Source of the DNA: Azoarcus sp.
GTDB taxonomy: Bacteria; Pseudomonadota; Gammaproteobacteria; Burkholderiales; Rhodocyclaceae
DNA length: 12,552 bases
Direction: 5' to 3'
Assembly: GCA_023230755.1 (NCBI GenBank)
Contig: JALNWS010000127.1
Location: 1 to 12,552 of the forward strand
Shown: piece by piece, positions 1-7,433 of the stretch
How the letters are laid out: each line of letters begins with the position of its first letter
How positions within the stretch are numbered: position 1 is the stretch's first letter
Translations under genes and position numbers: made by a program
Notes under the pieces: generated by a model
Seen by the model: only the letters and a program-made list of their open reading frames with translations
Database searches by the model: none
Told to the model about the DNA's origin: nothing

Positions 1-788
1 GCCAGCGACACCAGGTTGGGGTCGAGGCCGGCTTCGCTCAGCACTTCACGCGCGATCTTCACCGTCATCGCTGCCGGCAGGATGGAGTTGCTGTGGGCCT
101 TGATGATGACCGGGTTGCCGGTGACCAGGGTGGCGAACAGGCCGGGGTAGGTGTTCCAGGTCGGGAAGGTGCCGCAGCCGACGACCAGAGCGACGCCACG
201 ACCGACGATCTCATAGTGCTTCTTCATCTTCAGCGAAGGGTTCTTGCCCTGCGGCTTTTCCCAGATGGTTTCGGCAGGCACCCGGCTCATTTCGTCCCAG
301 GCATAGGCAACGGCTTCCAGGCCGCGATCCTGCGCATGCGGGCCGCCGGCCTGGAAGGCCATCATCCAGCCCTGACCGGTGGTCATCATCACCGCGTGGG
401 CAATCTCGAAGCTGCGCTTGTTGAGGCGATCGAGGATCTCCATGCAGACGCCGACACGGCCTTCTGCGCCGACCTTGCGCCAGCCTTCCATTGCGCTCTG
501 CGCGGCGGCAATCAGGGCCTCGGGCTCGCACACCGGGTAGCGCACGTCGAGTGCAATGCCGTAGGGCGACCGTTCGGTGGCGGCCCAGCCGGTCCGGCCC
601 GGCTGATCGAGGACGAATTCCTTGCCGAGGCAGGCTTCAAACGCCTTCTTGCCGTCGTCGGCAGCCGTTTCACCATAGACCTTGGGGCTGGGCATTTCCG
701 GGAACGGTGTCCAGTAACCGCGACCGTGAATGGCGGCGATGGCTGCGTCCAGGGTGGCCTTGTGCTTCTCGAACAGCGGATGGGTCAT
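1..788 (-). CDS. paaN: PaaN, phenylacetate-pathway aldehyde dehydrogenase (partial, N-terminal 262 codons)
   Basis: This is the N-terminal part of an aldehyde dehydrogenase-superfamily protein. The start is the ATG at 788-786, preceded on the minus strand by GAGGAGACAAGGC. The frame stays open to the window edge, so about half of the usual ~550-residue protein is visible. The first ~190 residues are the PaaN-specific N-terminal region, including the segment QDRGLEAVAYAWDEM (153-167). They lead into the start of the cofactor-binding fold: VVGCGTFPTWNTYPG (202-216) in place of the usual PWNFP motif, then NPVIIKAHSN (225-234) with Lys230 at the conserved NAD(P)-binding lysine. The catalytic Glu and Cys lie beyond the edge. 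By family knowledge it should oxidise the semialdehyde-CoA made after ring hydrolysis. It has no visible link to a hydratase domain, unlike the E. coli PaaZ fusion, but the C-terminus cannot be seen. It is transcribed divergently from paaG. The exact substrate is inferred. Confidence 0.9.
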   Translation of the reverse strand, partial: MTHPLFEKHKATLDAAIAAIHGRGYWTPFPEMPSPKVYGETAADDGKKAFEACLGKEFVLDQPGRTGWAATERSPYGIALDVRYPVCEPEALIAAAQSAMEGWRKVGAEGRVGVCMEILDRLNKRSFEIAHAVMMTTGQGWMMAFQAGGPHAQDRGLEAVAYAWDEMSRVPAETIWEKPQGKNPSLKMKKHYEIVGRGVALVVGCGTFPTWNTYPGLFATLVTGNPVIIKAHSNSILPAAMTVKIAREVLSEAGLDPNLVSL

Positions 789-889
789 GCCTTGTCTCCT
801 CAGATTTTTTGGGGCCGTCGGACGGGTCCGTGCGGGGTGCTTCGTATGTCGATGGTGCAGAAAAAGGGCAAGTGAAAAAAGCTTGTCTT

Positions 890-903
890 TTGATCTGGAT
901 CAA
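890..903. promoter_or_regulatory. FNR/ANR-type box, perfect consensus match
   Basis: The sequence TTGAT-CTGG-ATCAA is an exact match to the FNR-family consensus TTGAT-N4-ATCAA and is fully palindromic in its arms. It lies between the candidate -35 and -10 of the paaG-side promoter and overlaps the predicted start of the paaN-side promoter. Binding there would more likely repress than activate, which would suit shutting off an O2-requiring pathway under anoxia. The match is seen directly; binding and its sign are inferred. Confidence 0.65.
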
Positions 904-915
904 GATTACTATTGA

Positions 916-931
916 TTGACCGGTCGGTCAA
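916..931. promoter_or_regulatory. Candidate PaaR (TetR-family) operator
   Basis: TTGACCG-GT-CGGTCAA is a perfect 7-bp inverted repeat around a 2-bp centre, the size and symmetry typical of TetR-family operators. It sits just downstream of a possible -10 (907-912) for paaG, and its left edge read on the minus strand supplies a TTGACC -35 for paaN. I saw no second copy in the other intergenic gaps. Assignment to PaaR rests on position in the paa control region and on paaR being encoded in the same cluster. Confidence 0.65.
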
Positions 932-958
932 ACAGCGAACACAGTTGTCATTCCGACC

Positions 959-975
959 CCGGCGTTGAACGCCGG
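959..975 (+). other. Short hairpin in the paaG leader
   Basis: CCGGCGT-TGA-ACGCCGG forms a perfect 7-bp stem with a 3-base loop about 60 bases upstream of the paaG start. It would be in the 5' untranslated region if transcription starts near 919. There is no T-run after it, so it is not a terminator. It could stabilise the message or be incidental in GC-rich DNA. Confidence 0.35.
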
Positions 976-1036
976 AAAGAACAATTTCCCAGCGTGCACC
1001 AGTGCGCCGGGCAAGACAAGACCAGGAGGAGACAAG

Positions 1037-1852
1037 ATGAGCGCAGCAGCCGGATACGGTGAAACCATTCGCCTCGAGATCGAAGCGGGGGTGGCTACAC
1101 TGACCCTGAACCGACCCGATCGTCTGAACAGTTTCAACGATCAGATGCACGGGGAAATGCGCGCCGCGCTTGCTCAGGTGAAGGCGGGGCGCGCGGACGC
1201 TTCGGTCCGGGTGCTGGTCATCACCGGTGCGGGGCGCGGTTTCTGTGCCGGACAGGACCTCTCCGACCGCTCGGTTGCGGCCGGCGGCGAGGCGCCTGAC
1301 CTGGGCGCATCGGTGGAGAAGAACTACAAGCCGCTGGTGACGACACTGCGCAATCTCGATCTGCCGGTAATCTGCGCCGTCAATGGCGTGGCGGCCGGCG
1401 CCGGTGCCAATCTGGCGCTGGCCTGCGACATGGTGTTTGCCGCACGCTCGGCGAGCTTCATTCAGGCCTTCTGCAAGCTCGGCCTGATTCCCGATACCGG
1501 CGGCACCTGGATTCTGCCGCGGCTGCTGGGCCCTGCACGGGCAATGGGGCTGGCGCTGCTCGGCGACAAGCTGGCAGCAGAGCAGGCCGAAGCCTGGGGC
1601 CTGATCTGGAAGTGCGTCGACGACGAGGCGCTGCTGCCCACGGTTCAGGCGCTTGCCGCACAGATGGCCAAGGGGCCGACCTTCGGCTTCGCCCAGACCA
1701 AGAAGGCGATCTGGGCCAGCTCCACCAATGACTTTGACACCCAGCTCGATCTCGAGCGCGACATGATGCGCGACTGCGGCCGCTCGCACGATTACCGCGA
1801 GGGCGTCGCCGCCTTCATGGAAAAGCGCAGCCCCGGGTTCAAGGGGAACTGA
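1037..1852 (+). CDS. paaG: PaaG, 1,2-epoxyphenylacetyl-CoA isomerase
   Basis: PaaG is a crotonase-family enzyme of 271 residues that converts ring-1,2-epoxyphenylacetyl-CoA to oxepin-CoA; it is also credited with a later double-bond isomerisation. The ATG at 1037 is chosen because AGGAGGAGACAAG immediately precedes it; an in-frame TTG at 965 has no such site and would add 24 unlikely residues. Visible family marks are NRPDRLNSFND (25-35), the CoA/oxyanion segment GRGFCAGQDL (66-75), NGVAAGAG (116-123), GLIPDTGGTW (149-158) with Asp153 at the catalytic acid position, and a C-terminal SPGFKGN. The segment around FNDQMH and the CAGQDL form are PaaG-like rather than PaaF-like. It is the first gene of the plus-strand unit, with only 3 bases before the paaH start. 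Confidence 0.95.
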   Translation: MSAAAGYGETIRLEIEAGVATLTLNRPDRLNSFNDQMHGEMRAALAQVKAGRADASVRVLVITGAGRGFCAGQDLSDRSVAAGGEAPDLGASVEKNYKPLVTTLRNLDLPVICAVNGVAAGAGANLALACDMVFAARSASFIQAFCKLGLIPDTGGTWILPRLLGPARAMGLALLGDKLAAEQAEAWGLIWKCVDDEALLPTVQALAAQMAKGPTFGFAQTKKAIWASSTNDFDTQLDLERDMMRDCGRSHDYREGVAAFMEKRSPGFKGN

Positions 1853-1855
1853 GCC

Positions 1856-3382
1856 GTGGCCCTCGACAAGAATGTGAAGGTGCTGGTCATCGGTGCCGGT
1901 GCCATGGGCGCGGGCATTGCCCATGTCGCTGCGCTGGCCGGGCACGCGGTGTATCTGTATGACACCCGCGCTGACGCCATCGACAAGGGGCTCGGCGGGA
2001 TCGCGAAGGATCTCGATTTCCTGGTCGCCAAGGGCAAGCTGGAATCCGCCGCGCGCGATGCGGCCCTGGCGCGGCTGACGGCAGTGACGGATCTGGCTGC
2101 CGCCAGCGATGCCGGTCTGGCGATCGAAGCAATCGTCGAAAACCTCGAGATCAAGCAGAAGCTCTTCCTGCAGCTCGAAAGCCTGCTCGGCGACGACGCC
2201 ATCCTTGCGTCCAACACGTCTTCGCTGTCGATCACCGCAATGGGCGCAGTGCTGGCCCGCCCAGAGCGCCTTGCCGGTTTGCACTTCTTCAATCCGGCGC
2301 CGCGCATGAAGCTGGTCGAGATCGTCTCCGGGCTCGCGACTGACCGTGCCGTGGCCAACACCTTGTACTCCACCGCGAAAGCCTGGGGCAAAGTGGTCGT
2401 GCATGCGAAATCCACGCCGGGCTTCATCGTTAACCGGGTGGCTCGACCTTTCTACGCCGAGGCGCTGCGGGTGCTCAACGAGTGTGCGGCGGAGCCCGCG
2501 ACCATCGATGCCGCCATGCGCGAATGCTGCGGCTTTCCGATGGGACCGTTCGAACTGATGGACCTGATCGGCCACGACGTGAATTACGCGGTGACGCGCT
2601 CGGTGTTCGATGCGTATTTCGGCGACAAGCGCTTCACGCCCAGCCTGATCCAGCAGGATCTGGTGTTCGCCGGACGTCTCGGACGCAAGAGTGGGCGCGG
2701 TTTCTATGCCTACGGTGCCGATGCGGTCAAGCCCGTGCCCAGGACCGAGGCGTCCGCGACCGCCGAGCGCAGCGTGACTGCGGTGGGCAGTCTCGGTGTG
2801 GCCGAGCCGCTGCTGGCCAGGCTTGAAGCCGCGGGTGTCGGGGTGACGCGCAAGGCCGGACCGGCGGGTGCCGCCGGATGGCTGGAGATCGGCCGCGGGC
2901 GCCTGATGCTCTGCGACGGTCGCACCGCAGCGCGCCGCACGGCGGAAGAGGGGCTCAGCAATCTCGTGTTGCTCGACCTGTGTCTCGACTATGCCTCGAC
3001 GCCGCGCGTGGTGTTGTCGCGTGCGGATCGCTGTGGTCTGGGTGCGTGGCACGCGGTGGTCGGCACGCTGCAACAGGCGGGTCTGGCCGTGTCGCGCATC
3101 GATGACGTGGCCGGGCTGATCGGCCTGCGCACGGTCGCCATGCTCGTCAACGAGGGTGCGGACGCGGTGCTGCAGGGCATCGGATCTGCCGCCGACATCG
3201 ATCTTGCAATGCGTTTCGGTACGAATTACCCGAAAGGGCCGCTGACCTGGGCGGATCAGATCGGCGTGCGCTTCGTGGCGCGGGTGCTGCACAACCTGCG
3301 TGAGCATTACGGCGAGGAGCGCTACCGCGTTTCACCGCTGATCCTGAGAAAAAGCCATAACGGAGACAGCTTTCATGAGTGA
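1856..3382 (+). CDS. paaH: PaaH, 3-hydroxyadipyl-CoA dehydrogenase
   Basis: PaaH is an NAD+-dependent 3-hydroxyacyl-CoA dehydrogenase of 508 residues that oxidises 3-hydroxyadipyl-CoA to 3-oxoadipyl-CoA in the lower pathway. The N-terminal Rossmann fold shows GAGAMG (13-18). The catalytic set is spaced as in the family: Ser122, His143 in GLHFFNP, Glu155 and Asn193 in FIVNR. A first 3HCDH C-terminal domain follows (about 186-290, ending GRKSGRGFYAYG). A linker and a second, diverged copy of that domain (about 410-500, with FGTNYPKGPLTWAD) give the ~500-residue PaaH length. The start is a GTG placed 3 bases after the paaG stop, with AAGGGG inside the paaG end as ribosome site. Its last 8 bases overlap paaI, which points to translational coupling. 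Confidence 0.95.
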   Translation: MALDKNVKVLVIGAGAMGAGIAHVAALAGHAVYLYDTRADAIDKGLGGIAKDLDFLVAKGKLESAARDAALARLTAVTDLAAASDAGLAIEAIVENLEIKQKLFLQLESLLGDDAILASNTSSLSITAMGAVLARPERLAGLHFFNPAPRMKLVEIVSGLATDRAVANTLYSTAKAWGKVVVHAKSTPGFIVNRVARPFYAEALRVLNECAAEPATIDAAMRECCGFPMGPFELMDLIGHDVNYAVTRSVFDAYFGDKRFTPSLIQQDLVFAGRLGRKSGRGFYAYGADAVKPVPRTEASATAERSVTAVGSLGVAEPLLARLEAAGVGVTRKAGPAGAAGWLEIGRGRLMLCDGRTAARRTAEEGLSNLVLLDLCLDYASTPRVVLSRADRCGLGAWHAVVGTLQQAGLAVSRIDDVAGLIGLRTVAMLVNEGADAVLQGIGSAADIDLAMRFGTNYPKGPLTWADQIGVRFVARVLHNLREHYGEERYRVSPLILRKSHNGDSFHE

Positions 3383-3839
3383 AGTGAAGAACCGCGACCT
3401 GAGCGCAGGTCTCGACCCCCAGGCGCTGGCCGAGCGCGTGCGCGACGGCATGTTCGAACGCGACCAGGCGGCGCGTGGTCTGGGCATGGCTTTTGCCGAA
3501 GTGGGGCCGGGGCGCGCGACGATGACGATGGCGGTGCGCGAGGACATGCTCAACGGCTTCCGTATCTGCCACGGCGGTTTCATTACCACGCTCGCCGATA
3601 CCGCCTTTGCCTATGCCTGTAACAGCAGCAACGAGATGACCGTGGCCTCGGGCATCAGCGTGGACTTCATGGCGCCCGGCCGCCCGGGTGATGTGCTGAC
3701 CGCAGCGGCGTGCGAGGTATCTGCCGCCGGGCGCACCGGAGTCTACGACATCACGGTGATGAACCAGGCAGGCGAACTGATTGCCGTGATGCGCGGCAAG
3801 TCATACCGCATGAAGGGCCGGCCAGTGGTCGAACTGTAA
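3375..3839 (+). CDS. paaI: PaaI, hotdog-fold acyl-CoA thioesterase
   Basis: PaaI is a 154-residue hotdog-fold thioesterase that hydrolyses phenylacetyl-CoA and ring-hydroxylated or otherwise dead-end CoA thioesters, freeing trapped CoA and limiting toxic intermediates. The signature is NGFRICHGGFITTLADTAFA (60-79): Asn60, His66-Gly-Gly and Asp75, the last at the position of the catalytic aspartate of the family. The C-terminal strand ends in GKSYRMKGRPV. The ATG lies inside the end of paaH (8-base overlap) with GGAGACAG 5 bases upstream. The family forms homotetramers. A slightly longer N-terminus (about 25 residues before the conserved core) than the E. coli protein is the only visible difference. 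Confidence 0.93.
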   Translation: MSEVKNRDLSAGLDPQALAERVRDGMFERDQAARGLGMAFAEVGPGRATMTMAVREDMLNGFRICHGGFITTLADTAFAYACNSSNEMTVASGISVDFMAPGRPGDVLTAAACEVSAAGRTGVYDITVMNQAGELIAVMRGKSYRMKGRPVVEL

Positions 3840-3897
3840 CGCATACAAAAAATACAAGAACACCAGAAATCCGTTGGACATTGAGGAGGAGACAAAC

Positions 3898-5220
3898 ATG
3901 TCGGTGAACACCCATACAGCCGCAGAGCTCGAGCCGATCGAGAAGGCCAGCATTGACGAATTGCGCGCCTTGCAACTCGAGCGGCTCAAGTGGAGCGTGC
4001 GTCACGCCTACGAGAACGTGCCCCATTATCGCAAGGCCTTCGACGACCGGGGCGTGCACCCGGACGATCTGAAAACGCTTGAGGATCTGGCGAAGTTTCC
4101 CTTCACCACCAAGCACGACCTGCGCGACAACTATCCCTTCGGGATGTTCGCCGTGCCAATGGACAAGGTGGCGCGGGTGCATGCCTCCTCCGGCACCACC
4201 GGCAAGCCGACCGTCGTCGGCTACACCATGAAGGACATCGATACCTGGGCCAACGTCGTGGCACGTTCGATCCGCGCCTCGGGTGGCCGGCCGGGCGACA
4301 TGGTGCATATCTCCTACGGCTATGGGCTTTTCACGGGCGGCATGGGCGCGCACTACGGTGCCGAGCGCCTCGGCTGTACGGTGATCCCGATGTCGGGCGG
4401 GCAGACCGAGAAGCAGGTTCAGATCATCCAGGACTTCAAGCCCCGCATCATCATGGTGACGCCGTCCTACATGCTCACCATCCTCGACGAGATGGAAGCG
4501 CAGGGCATCGACCCCAAGAGCACCTCGCTCAGGATCGGTATCTTCGGCGCCGAACCGTGGACGCCGGCGATGCGCCTGGCGGTCGAGGCCCGTGCAGGGA
4601 TTGACGCGGTCGACATCTACGGCCTGTCCGAAGTGATGGGGCCGGGCGTGGCCAACGAATGCGTCGAGACCAAGGACGGCCCGACCATCTGGGAAGATCA
4701 CTTCTATCCGGAGATCATCAACCCGGAAACCGGTGAAGTCGTGGCCGAAGGCGAGGAAGGCGAACTGGTCTTCACCTCGCTATCCAAGGAGGCGATGCCG
4801 GTGATCCGCTACCGCACCCGCGACCTCACCCGTCTGCTGCCACCGACTGCACGCAGCATGCGCCGCATGGCCAAGATCACCGGCCGTTCGGACGACATGC
4901 TGATCATCCGCGGCGTGAACGTTTTTCCGACCCAGATCGAAGAGCTGATCTGCAAGATGCCCAAGCTGGCACCGCAATACCTGCTCGAAGTCGACAAGAA
5001 CGGTCACATGGACACGCTGACGGTGAAGGTCGAGGTCAATGCCGAAGCCAACGTCGGTCGCCATCCGGAGCAGAAGGAAGCCTTGGCCAAGGAGCTGACG
5101 CATCACATCAAGGCCCTGATCGGCGTTTCATGCAGGGTCGTGGTCGGCGAGCCGTTCTCGATCGAGCGTGTGACCATCGGCAAGGCCAAGCGCGTGATCG
5201 ATCGTCGCCCCAAAGAGTAA
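3898..5220 (+). CDS. paaK: PaaK, phenylacetate-CoA ligase (AMP-forming)
   Basis: PaaK activates phenylacetate with ATP and CoA to phenylacetyl-CoA, the first committed step and the source of the pathway inducer. It is an ANL-superfamily adenylating enzyme of 440 residues, the normal PaaK length. Motifs in order are the P-loop ASSGTTGKPT (96-105), the aromatic-binding region YGYGLFTGG (140-148), YGLSE (241-245), RTRDLTRLL (306-314) with Asp309 for ribose contact, the hinge GRSDDMLIIRG (329-339), and GKAKRV near the end with Lys429 as candidate catalytic lysine. The ATG at 3898 follows GAGGAGGAGACAAAC; the in-frame TTG at 3874 lies before that site and is rejected. A 58-base AT-richer spacer separates it from paaI without an obvious terminator. 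Confidence 0.96.
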   Translation: MSVNTHTAAELEPIEKASIDELRALQLERLKWSVRHAYENVPHYRKAFDDRGVHPDDLKTLEDLAKFPFTTKHDLRDNYPFGMFAVPMDKVARVHASSGTTGKPTVVGYTMKDIDTWANVVARSIRASGGRPGDMVHISYGYGLFTGGMGAHYGAERLGCTVIPMSGGQTEKQVQIIQDFKPRIIMVTPSYMLTILDEMEAQGIDPKSTSLRIGIFGAEPWTPAMRLAVEARAGIDAVDIYGLSEVMGPGVANECVETKDGPTIWEDHFYPEIINPETGEVVAEGEEGELVFTSLSKEAMPVIRYRTRDLTRLLPPTARSMRRMAKITGRSDDMLIIRGVNVFPTQIEELICKMPKLAPQYLLEVDKNGHMDTLTVKVEVNAEANVGRHPEQKEALAKELTHHIKALIGVSCRVVVGEPFSIERVTIGKAKRVIDRRPKE

Positions 5221-5280
5221 TGCACCTCCCGCGGCCGGCTATCCCGCTGTGCCGCTTGTGAACCCCACGAGGAGTCCACC

Positions 5281-6276
5281 ATGTACACACAGTCACTCAG
5301 TATTCCCGATGGCGATGCCAAGGGCCCGCGCAAGGTCGAGAACCCCGACTATCTGGCTGAATTCAACGCCAAGATCGACGCCGGTTCCTTCATCGAGCCC
5401 AAGGACTGGATGCCCGAGGCCTATCGCAAGACCCTGGTTCGCCAGATCAGTCAGCATGCGCACTCGGAGATCGTCGGCATGTTGCCCGAAGGCAACTGGA
5501 TCACCCGCGCGCCCAGTCTCAAGCGCAAAGCCATTCTGCTGGCCAAGGTGCAGGACGAGGGCGGCCACGGACTCTATCTGTATGCGGCGGCCGAAACGCT
5601 GGGCGTGTCGCGCGACGAACTGACCGAGGCGTTGCTGTCAGGCAAGGCCAAGTACAGCTCGATCTTCAACTACCCGACGCTGAACTGGGCAGACATCGGC
5701 GTGATCGGCTGGCTGGTCGATGGCGCCGCGATCATGAACCAGATCCCGCTGTGCAAGTGCAGCTACGGTCCCTACGCCCGCGCCATGGTGCGCGTGTGCA
5801 AGGAGGAGTCCTTCCATCAGCGTCAGGGCTACGACCTGCTGCTGCATATGATGAGGGGCACGGACGAGCAGCGCGCGATGGTGCAGGACGCGGTCGATCG
5901 CTGGTGGTTCCCGTCGATCATGATGTTCGGCCCGCACGACAAGGACAGCGTGCACACCGATTCCGCACGCTGGGGCATCAAGCGCATCTCCAACGACGAT
6001 CTGCGGCAGAAGTTCGTCGATGCCACGGTCAAGCAGGCCGAGGTGCTGGGCGTCGGCCTGCCCGACCCCGACCTGAAGTGGAACGAGGCCCGCGGTCATT
6101 ACGACTTCGGTGTGATCGACTGGGACGAGTTCTGGAACGTGGTCGGTGGTCATGGCCAGTGCAACGTCGATCGTCTGGCCGCTCGCAACAAGGCCTGGGA
6201 AGACGGTGCCTGGGTGCGCGAAGCCGCAATCGCCCACGCCGAGAAGATGGACAAACGCGAGCGTCAGGTCGCCTGA
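5281..6276 (+). CDS. paaA: PaaA, catalytic subunit of phenylacetyl-CoA 1,2-epoxidase
   Basis: PaaA carries the di-iron centre of the multicomponent oxygenase that epoxidises the ring of phenylacetyl-CoA using O2 and electrons from PaaE. It has the ferritin-like fold and is 331 residues. The metal-ligand pattern is visible: Glu63 in HSEIVGMLPEGNW, Glu93-x2-His96 in QDEGGHG, Asp147 in GWLVDGA and Glu176-x2-His179 in KEESFHQRQG, matching the order and spacing expected from E. coli PaaA with an offset of about 21. It is thus a little longer at the N-terminus than the ~309-residue E. coli enzyme. The ATG is preceded by CGAGGAG. It opens the paaABCDE block; a GC-rich hairpin lies between it and paaB. 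Confidence 0.96.
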   Translation: MYTQSLSIPDGDAKGPRKVENPDYLAEFNAKIDAGSFIEPKDWMPEAYRKTLVRQISQHAHSEIVGMLPEGNWITRAPSLKRKAILLAKVQDEGGHGLYLYAAAETLGVSRDELTEALLSGKAKYSSIFNYPTLNWADIGVIGWLVDGAAIMNQIPLCKCSYGPYARAMVRVCKEESFHQRQGYDLLLHMMRGTDEQRAMVQDAVDRWWFPSIMMFGPHDKDSVHTDSARWGIKRISNDDLRQKFVDATVKQAEVLGVGLPDPDLKWNEARGHYDFGVIDWDEFWNVVGGHGQCNVDRLAARNKAWEDGAWVREAAIAHAEKMDKRERQVA

Positions 6277-6297
6277 TCCGGCAACGGAATCGAAGTG

Positions 6298-6320
6298 CGG
6301 GCCCGCAAAGCACGGGCCCG
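6298..6320 (+). other. Intercistronic hairpin between paaA and paaB
   Basis: Two copies of CGGGCCCG, each itself palindromic, flank a 7-base loop and form an 8-bp all-GC stem 21 bases after the paaA stop. No T-run follows. It is more likely an mRNA-processing or 3'-end-protecting element than a terminator, since paaB-E are needed in the same complex. Confidence 0.55.
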
Positions 6321-6334
6321 ACAGCACACACATT

Positions 6335-6351
6335 GAGGAGTGAGAGACATG
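6335..6351 (+). promoter_or_regulatory. paaB ribosome binding site that fixes the start
   Basis: GAGGAG (6335-6340) lies 8 bases before the ATG at 6349. An in-frame GTG at 6340 overlaps this site and so cannot be the main start. The ATG gives a 95-residue PaaB, the same length as the E. coli protein. Confidence 0.75.
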
Positions 6352-6636
6352 GAACGCAAGGAATGGCCCCTGTGGGAAGTTTTCATCCGTAGCCGCAACG
6401 GCCTGGACCACAAGCATTGCGGCAGCGTGCATGCGCCGGACGCAAAGATGGCGCTGCAGATGGCGCGCGACGTCTATACGCGTCGCCTCGAAGGGGTGTC
6501 GATCTGGGTGGTGAAGGCGTCCGACATCGTCGCCTCCGACCCCGACGCCAAGCCCGAGCTGTTCGATCCGGCGGAAGACAAGATCTATCGCCACCCGACC
6601 TTCTATCAGCTGCCCGACGAAGTTAACCACATGTAA
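6349..6636 (+). CDS. paaB: PaaB, small subunit of phenylacetyl-CoA epoxidase
   Basis: PaaB is a 95-residue component of the PaaABCE oxygenase, recognised by its start MERKEWPLWEVFIRS, then GLDHKHCGSVHAPD, ARDVYTRR and an end RHPTFYQLPDEVNHM. It has no metal-binding or catalytic motif. In studied systems it bridges PaaAC assemblies and is required for activity with the reductase. The length and these blocks match the family closely. Its TAA stop shares one base with the paaC start (TAATG), so translation of the two is probably coupled. Confidence 0.95.
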   Translation: MERKEWPLWEVFIRSRNGLDHKHCGSVHAPDAKMALQMARDVYTRRLEGVSIWVVKASDIVASDPDAKPELFDPAEDKIYRHPTFYQLPDEVNHM

Positions 6637-7430
6637 TGGCGGACGACATGACGCAAACCTCAGTCCAAACCGTTGCCGCTTCAGCGGAACACATCGAATA
6701 CGTGATGCGCCTCGGCGACAACGCCCTGATCCTCGGTCAGCGCCTGTCGGAGTGGTGCGGACACGCGCCGGTCATCGAAGAGGATCTGGCGCTCGCCAAC
6801 ATGGCGCTCGATCTGGTCGGCCAGGCCCGCCTGCTGCTCACCCATGCCGGCAATCTCGAAGGCAAGGGCCGCGACGAAGACCAGATGGCCTTCCTGCGTG
6901 TCGAACGCGACTATCGCAACGTCACCATGATGGAAGTGCCGAACGAGGATTTCGGTCGCACGACGGTGCGCAATTTCCTCTACAGCGCGTTTCAGATCCT
7001 GCTGTGGCAGAAGCTCGCCACATCGTCCGATACCGAACTCGCCGCCATCGCCGCCAAGAGCCTGAAGGAAGCCCGCTACCACTTCAATCACTCGGCCGAG
7101 TGGGTGATCCGTCTTGGCGATGGCACCGAGGTATCGCATGCGAAGACCCAGGCCGCGCTCGACTATCTGTGGCCCTACACCGCCGAGCTGTTCGCTGCCA
7201 ACCCGACCGACGAAGCCGTTTCCGCGGCCGGCATCGGCCCGGCCTGGGGCGAGCTCGAGGCTGAGTGGGAAGCCATGGTGCTGCCGGTGTTCGTGCAGGC
7301 CACGCTGGTGGTGCCGGCGCGCACGCCGTTCAAGACCTTCGGCAAGTTTGGCCGTCACTCCGAGCACATGGGGCACCTGCTGGCGGTAATGCAGCACATG
7401 CAGCGCACCTACCCCGGCGCGCAGTGGTGA
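6636..7430 (+). CDS. paaC: PaaC, structural subunit of phenylacetyl-CoA epoxidase
   Basis: PaaC is the ferritin-like partner that forms the stable catalytic core with PaaA; in studied enzymes it lacks a functional di-iron site and is structural. The protein is 264 residues from the ATG at 6636, which overlaps the paaB stop; a second in-frame ATG at 6648 would give 260 residues, and neither has a strong ribosome site. Family blocks are LGDNALILGQRLSEWCGHAP (26-45), EEDLALANMALDLVGQAR (48-65), RNFLYSAFQILLW (112-124), EARYHFNHSAEWVIRLGDG (145-163), and the C-terminal HSEHMGHLLAVMQHMQRTYP ending in GAQW. It is followed by an unusual 70-base gap with a hairpin before paaD. Confidence 0.95.
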   Translation: MADDMTQTSVQTVAASAEHIEYVMRLGDNALILGQRLSEWCGHAPVIEEDLALANMALDLVGQARLLLTHAGNLEGKGRDEDQMAFLRVERDYRNVTMMEVPNEDFGRTTVRNFLYSAFQILLWQKLATSSDTELAAIAAKSLKEARYHFNHSAEWVIRLGDGTEVSHAKTQAALDYLWPYTAELFAANPTDEAVSAAGIGPAWGELEAEWEAMVLPVFVQATLVVPARTPFKTFGKFGRHSEHMGHLLAVMQHMQRTYPGAQW

Positions 7431-7433
7431 GAC

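Larger units (their letters stand above)
789..1036. promoter_or_regulatory. Divergent paaN/paaG control region
   Basis: This 248-bp gap separates the paaN and paaG start codons and should drive both transcription units. It contains an FNR-type box (890-903), a PaaR-like inverted repeat (916-931) and plausible sigma70 hexamers on both strands. Plus strand: TTGTCT (883-888), 18 bp, TACTAT (907-912). Minus strand: TTGACC (931-926), 17 bp, TAATCT (908-903). The hexamers are weak (3-5 of 6 matches), so transcription starts are only guesses. The rest holds an A-rich stretch around 860-880 and a small hairpin at 959-975 in the expected paaG leader. No small gene was found in it. Confidence 0.75.

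Noticed and set aside
93..875. 260-codon plus-strand frame opposite paaN
   Set aside because: The minus strand encodes a clear aldehyde dehydrogenase-type protein here; the plus-strand frame shows no domain and runs through the control region with the FNR-side promoter sequences downstream.
965..1036. Upstream TTG start for paaG
   Set aside because: It falls within a leader hairpin, lacks a ribosome site, and the added residues are not part of the family; ATG 1037 has a strong site.
800..3307. 835-codon open frame on the minus strand opposite paaG and paaH
   Set aside because: It is a compositional shadow of high-GC coding DNA: it lies fully antisense to two genes with intact catalytic motifs and has low-complexity Arg/His/Gly-rich content without a recognisable domain.
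3874..3897. Upstream TTG start for paaK
   Set aside because: It lies before the GAGGAGGAG ribosome site that serves ATG 3898, and the shorter protein has the usual length.
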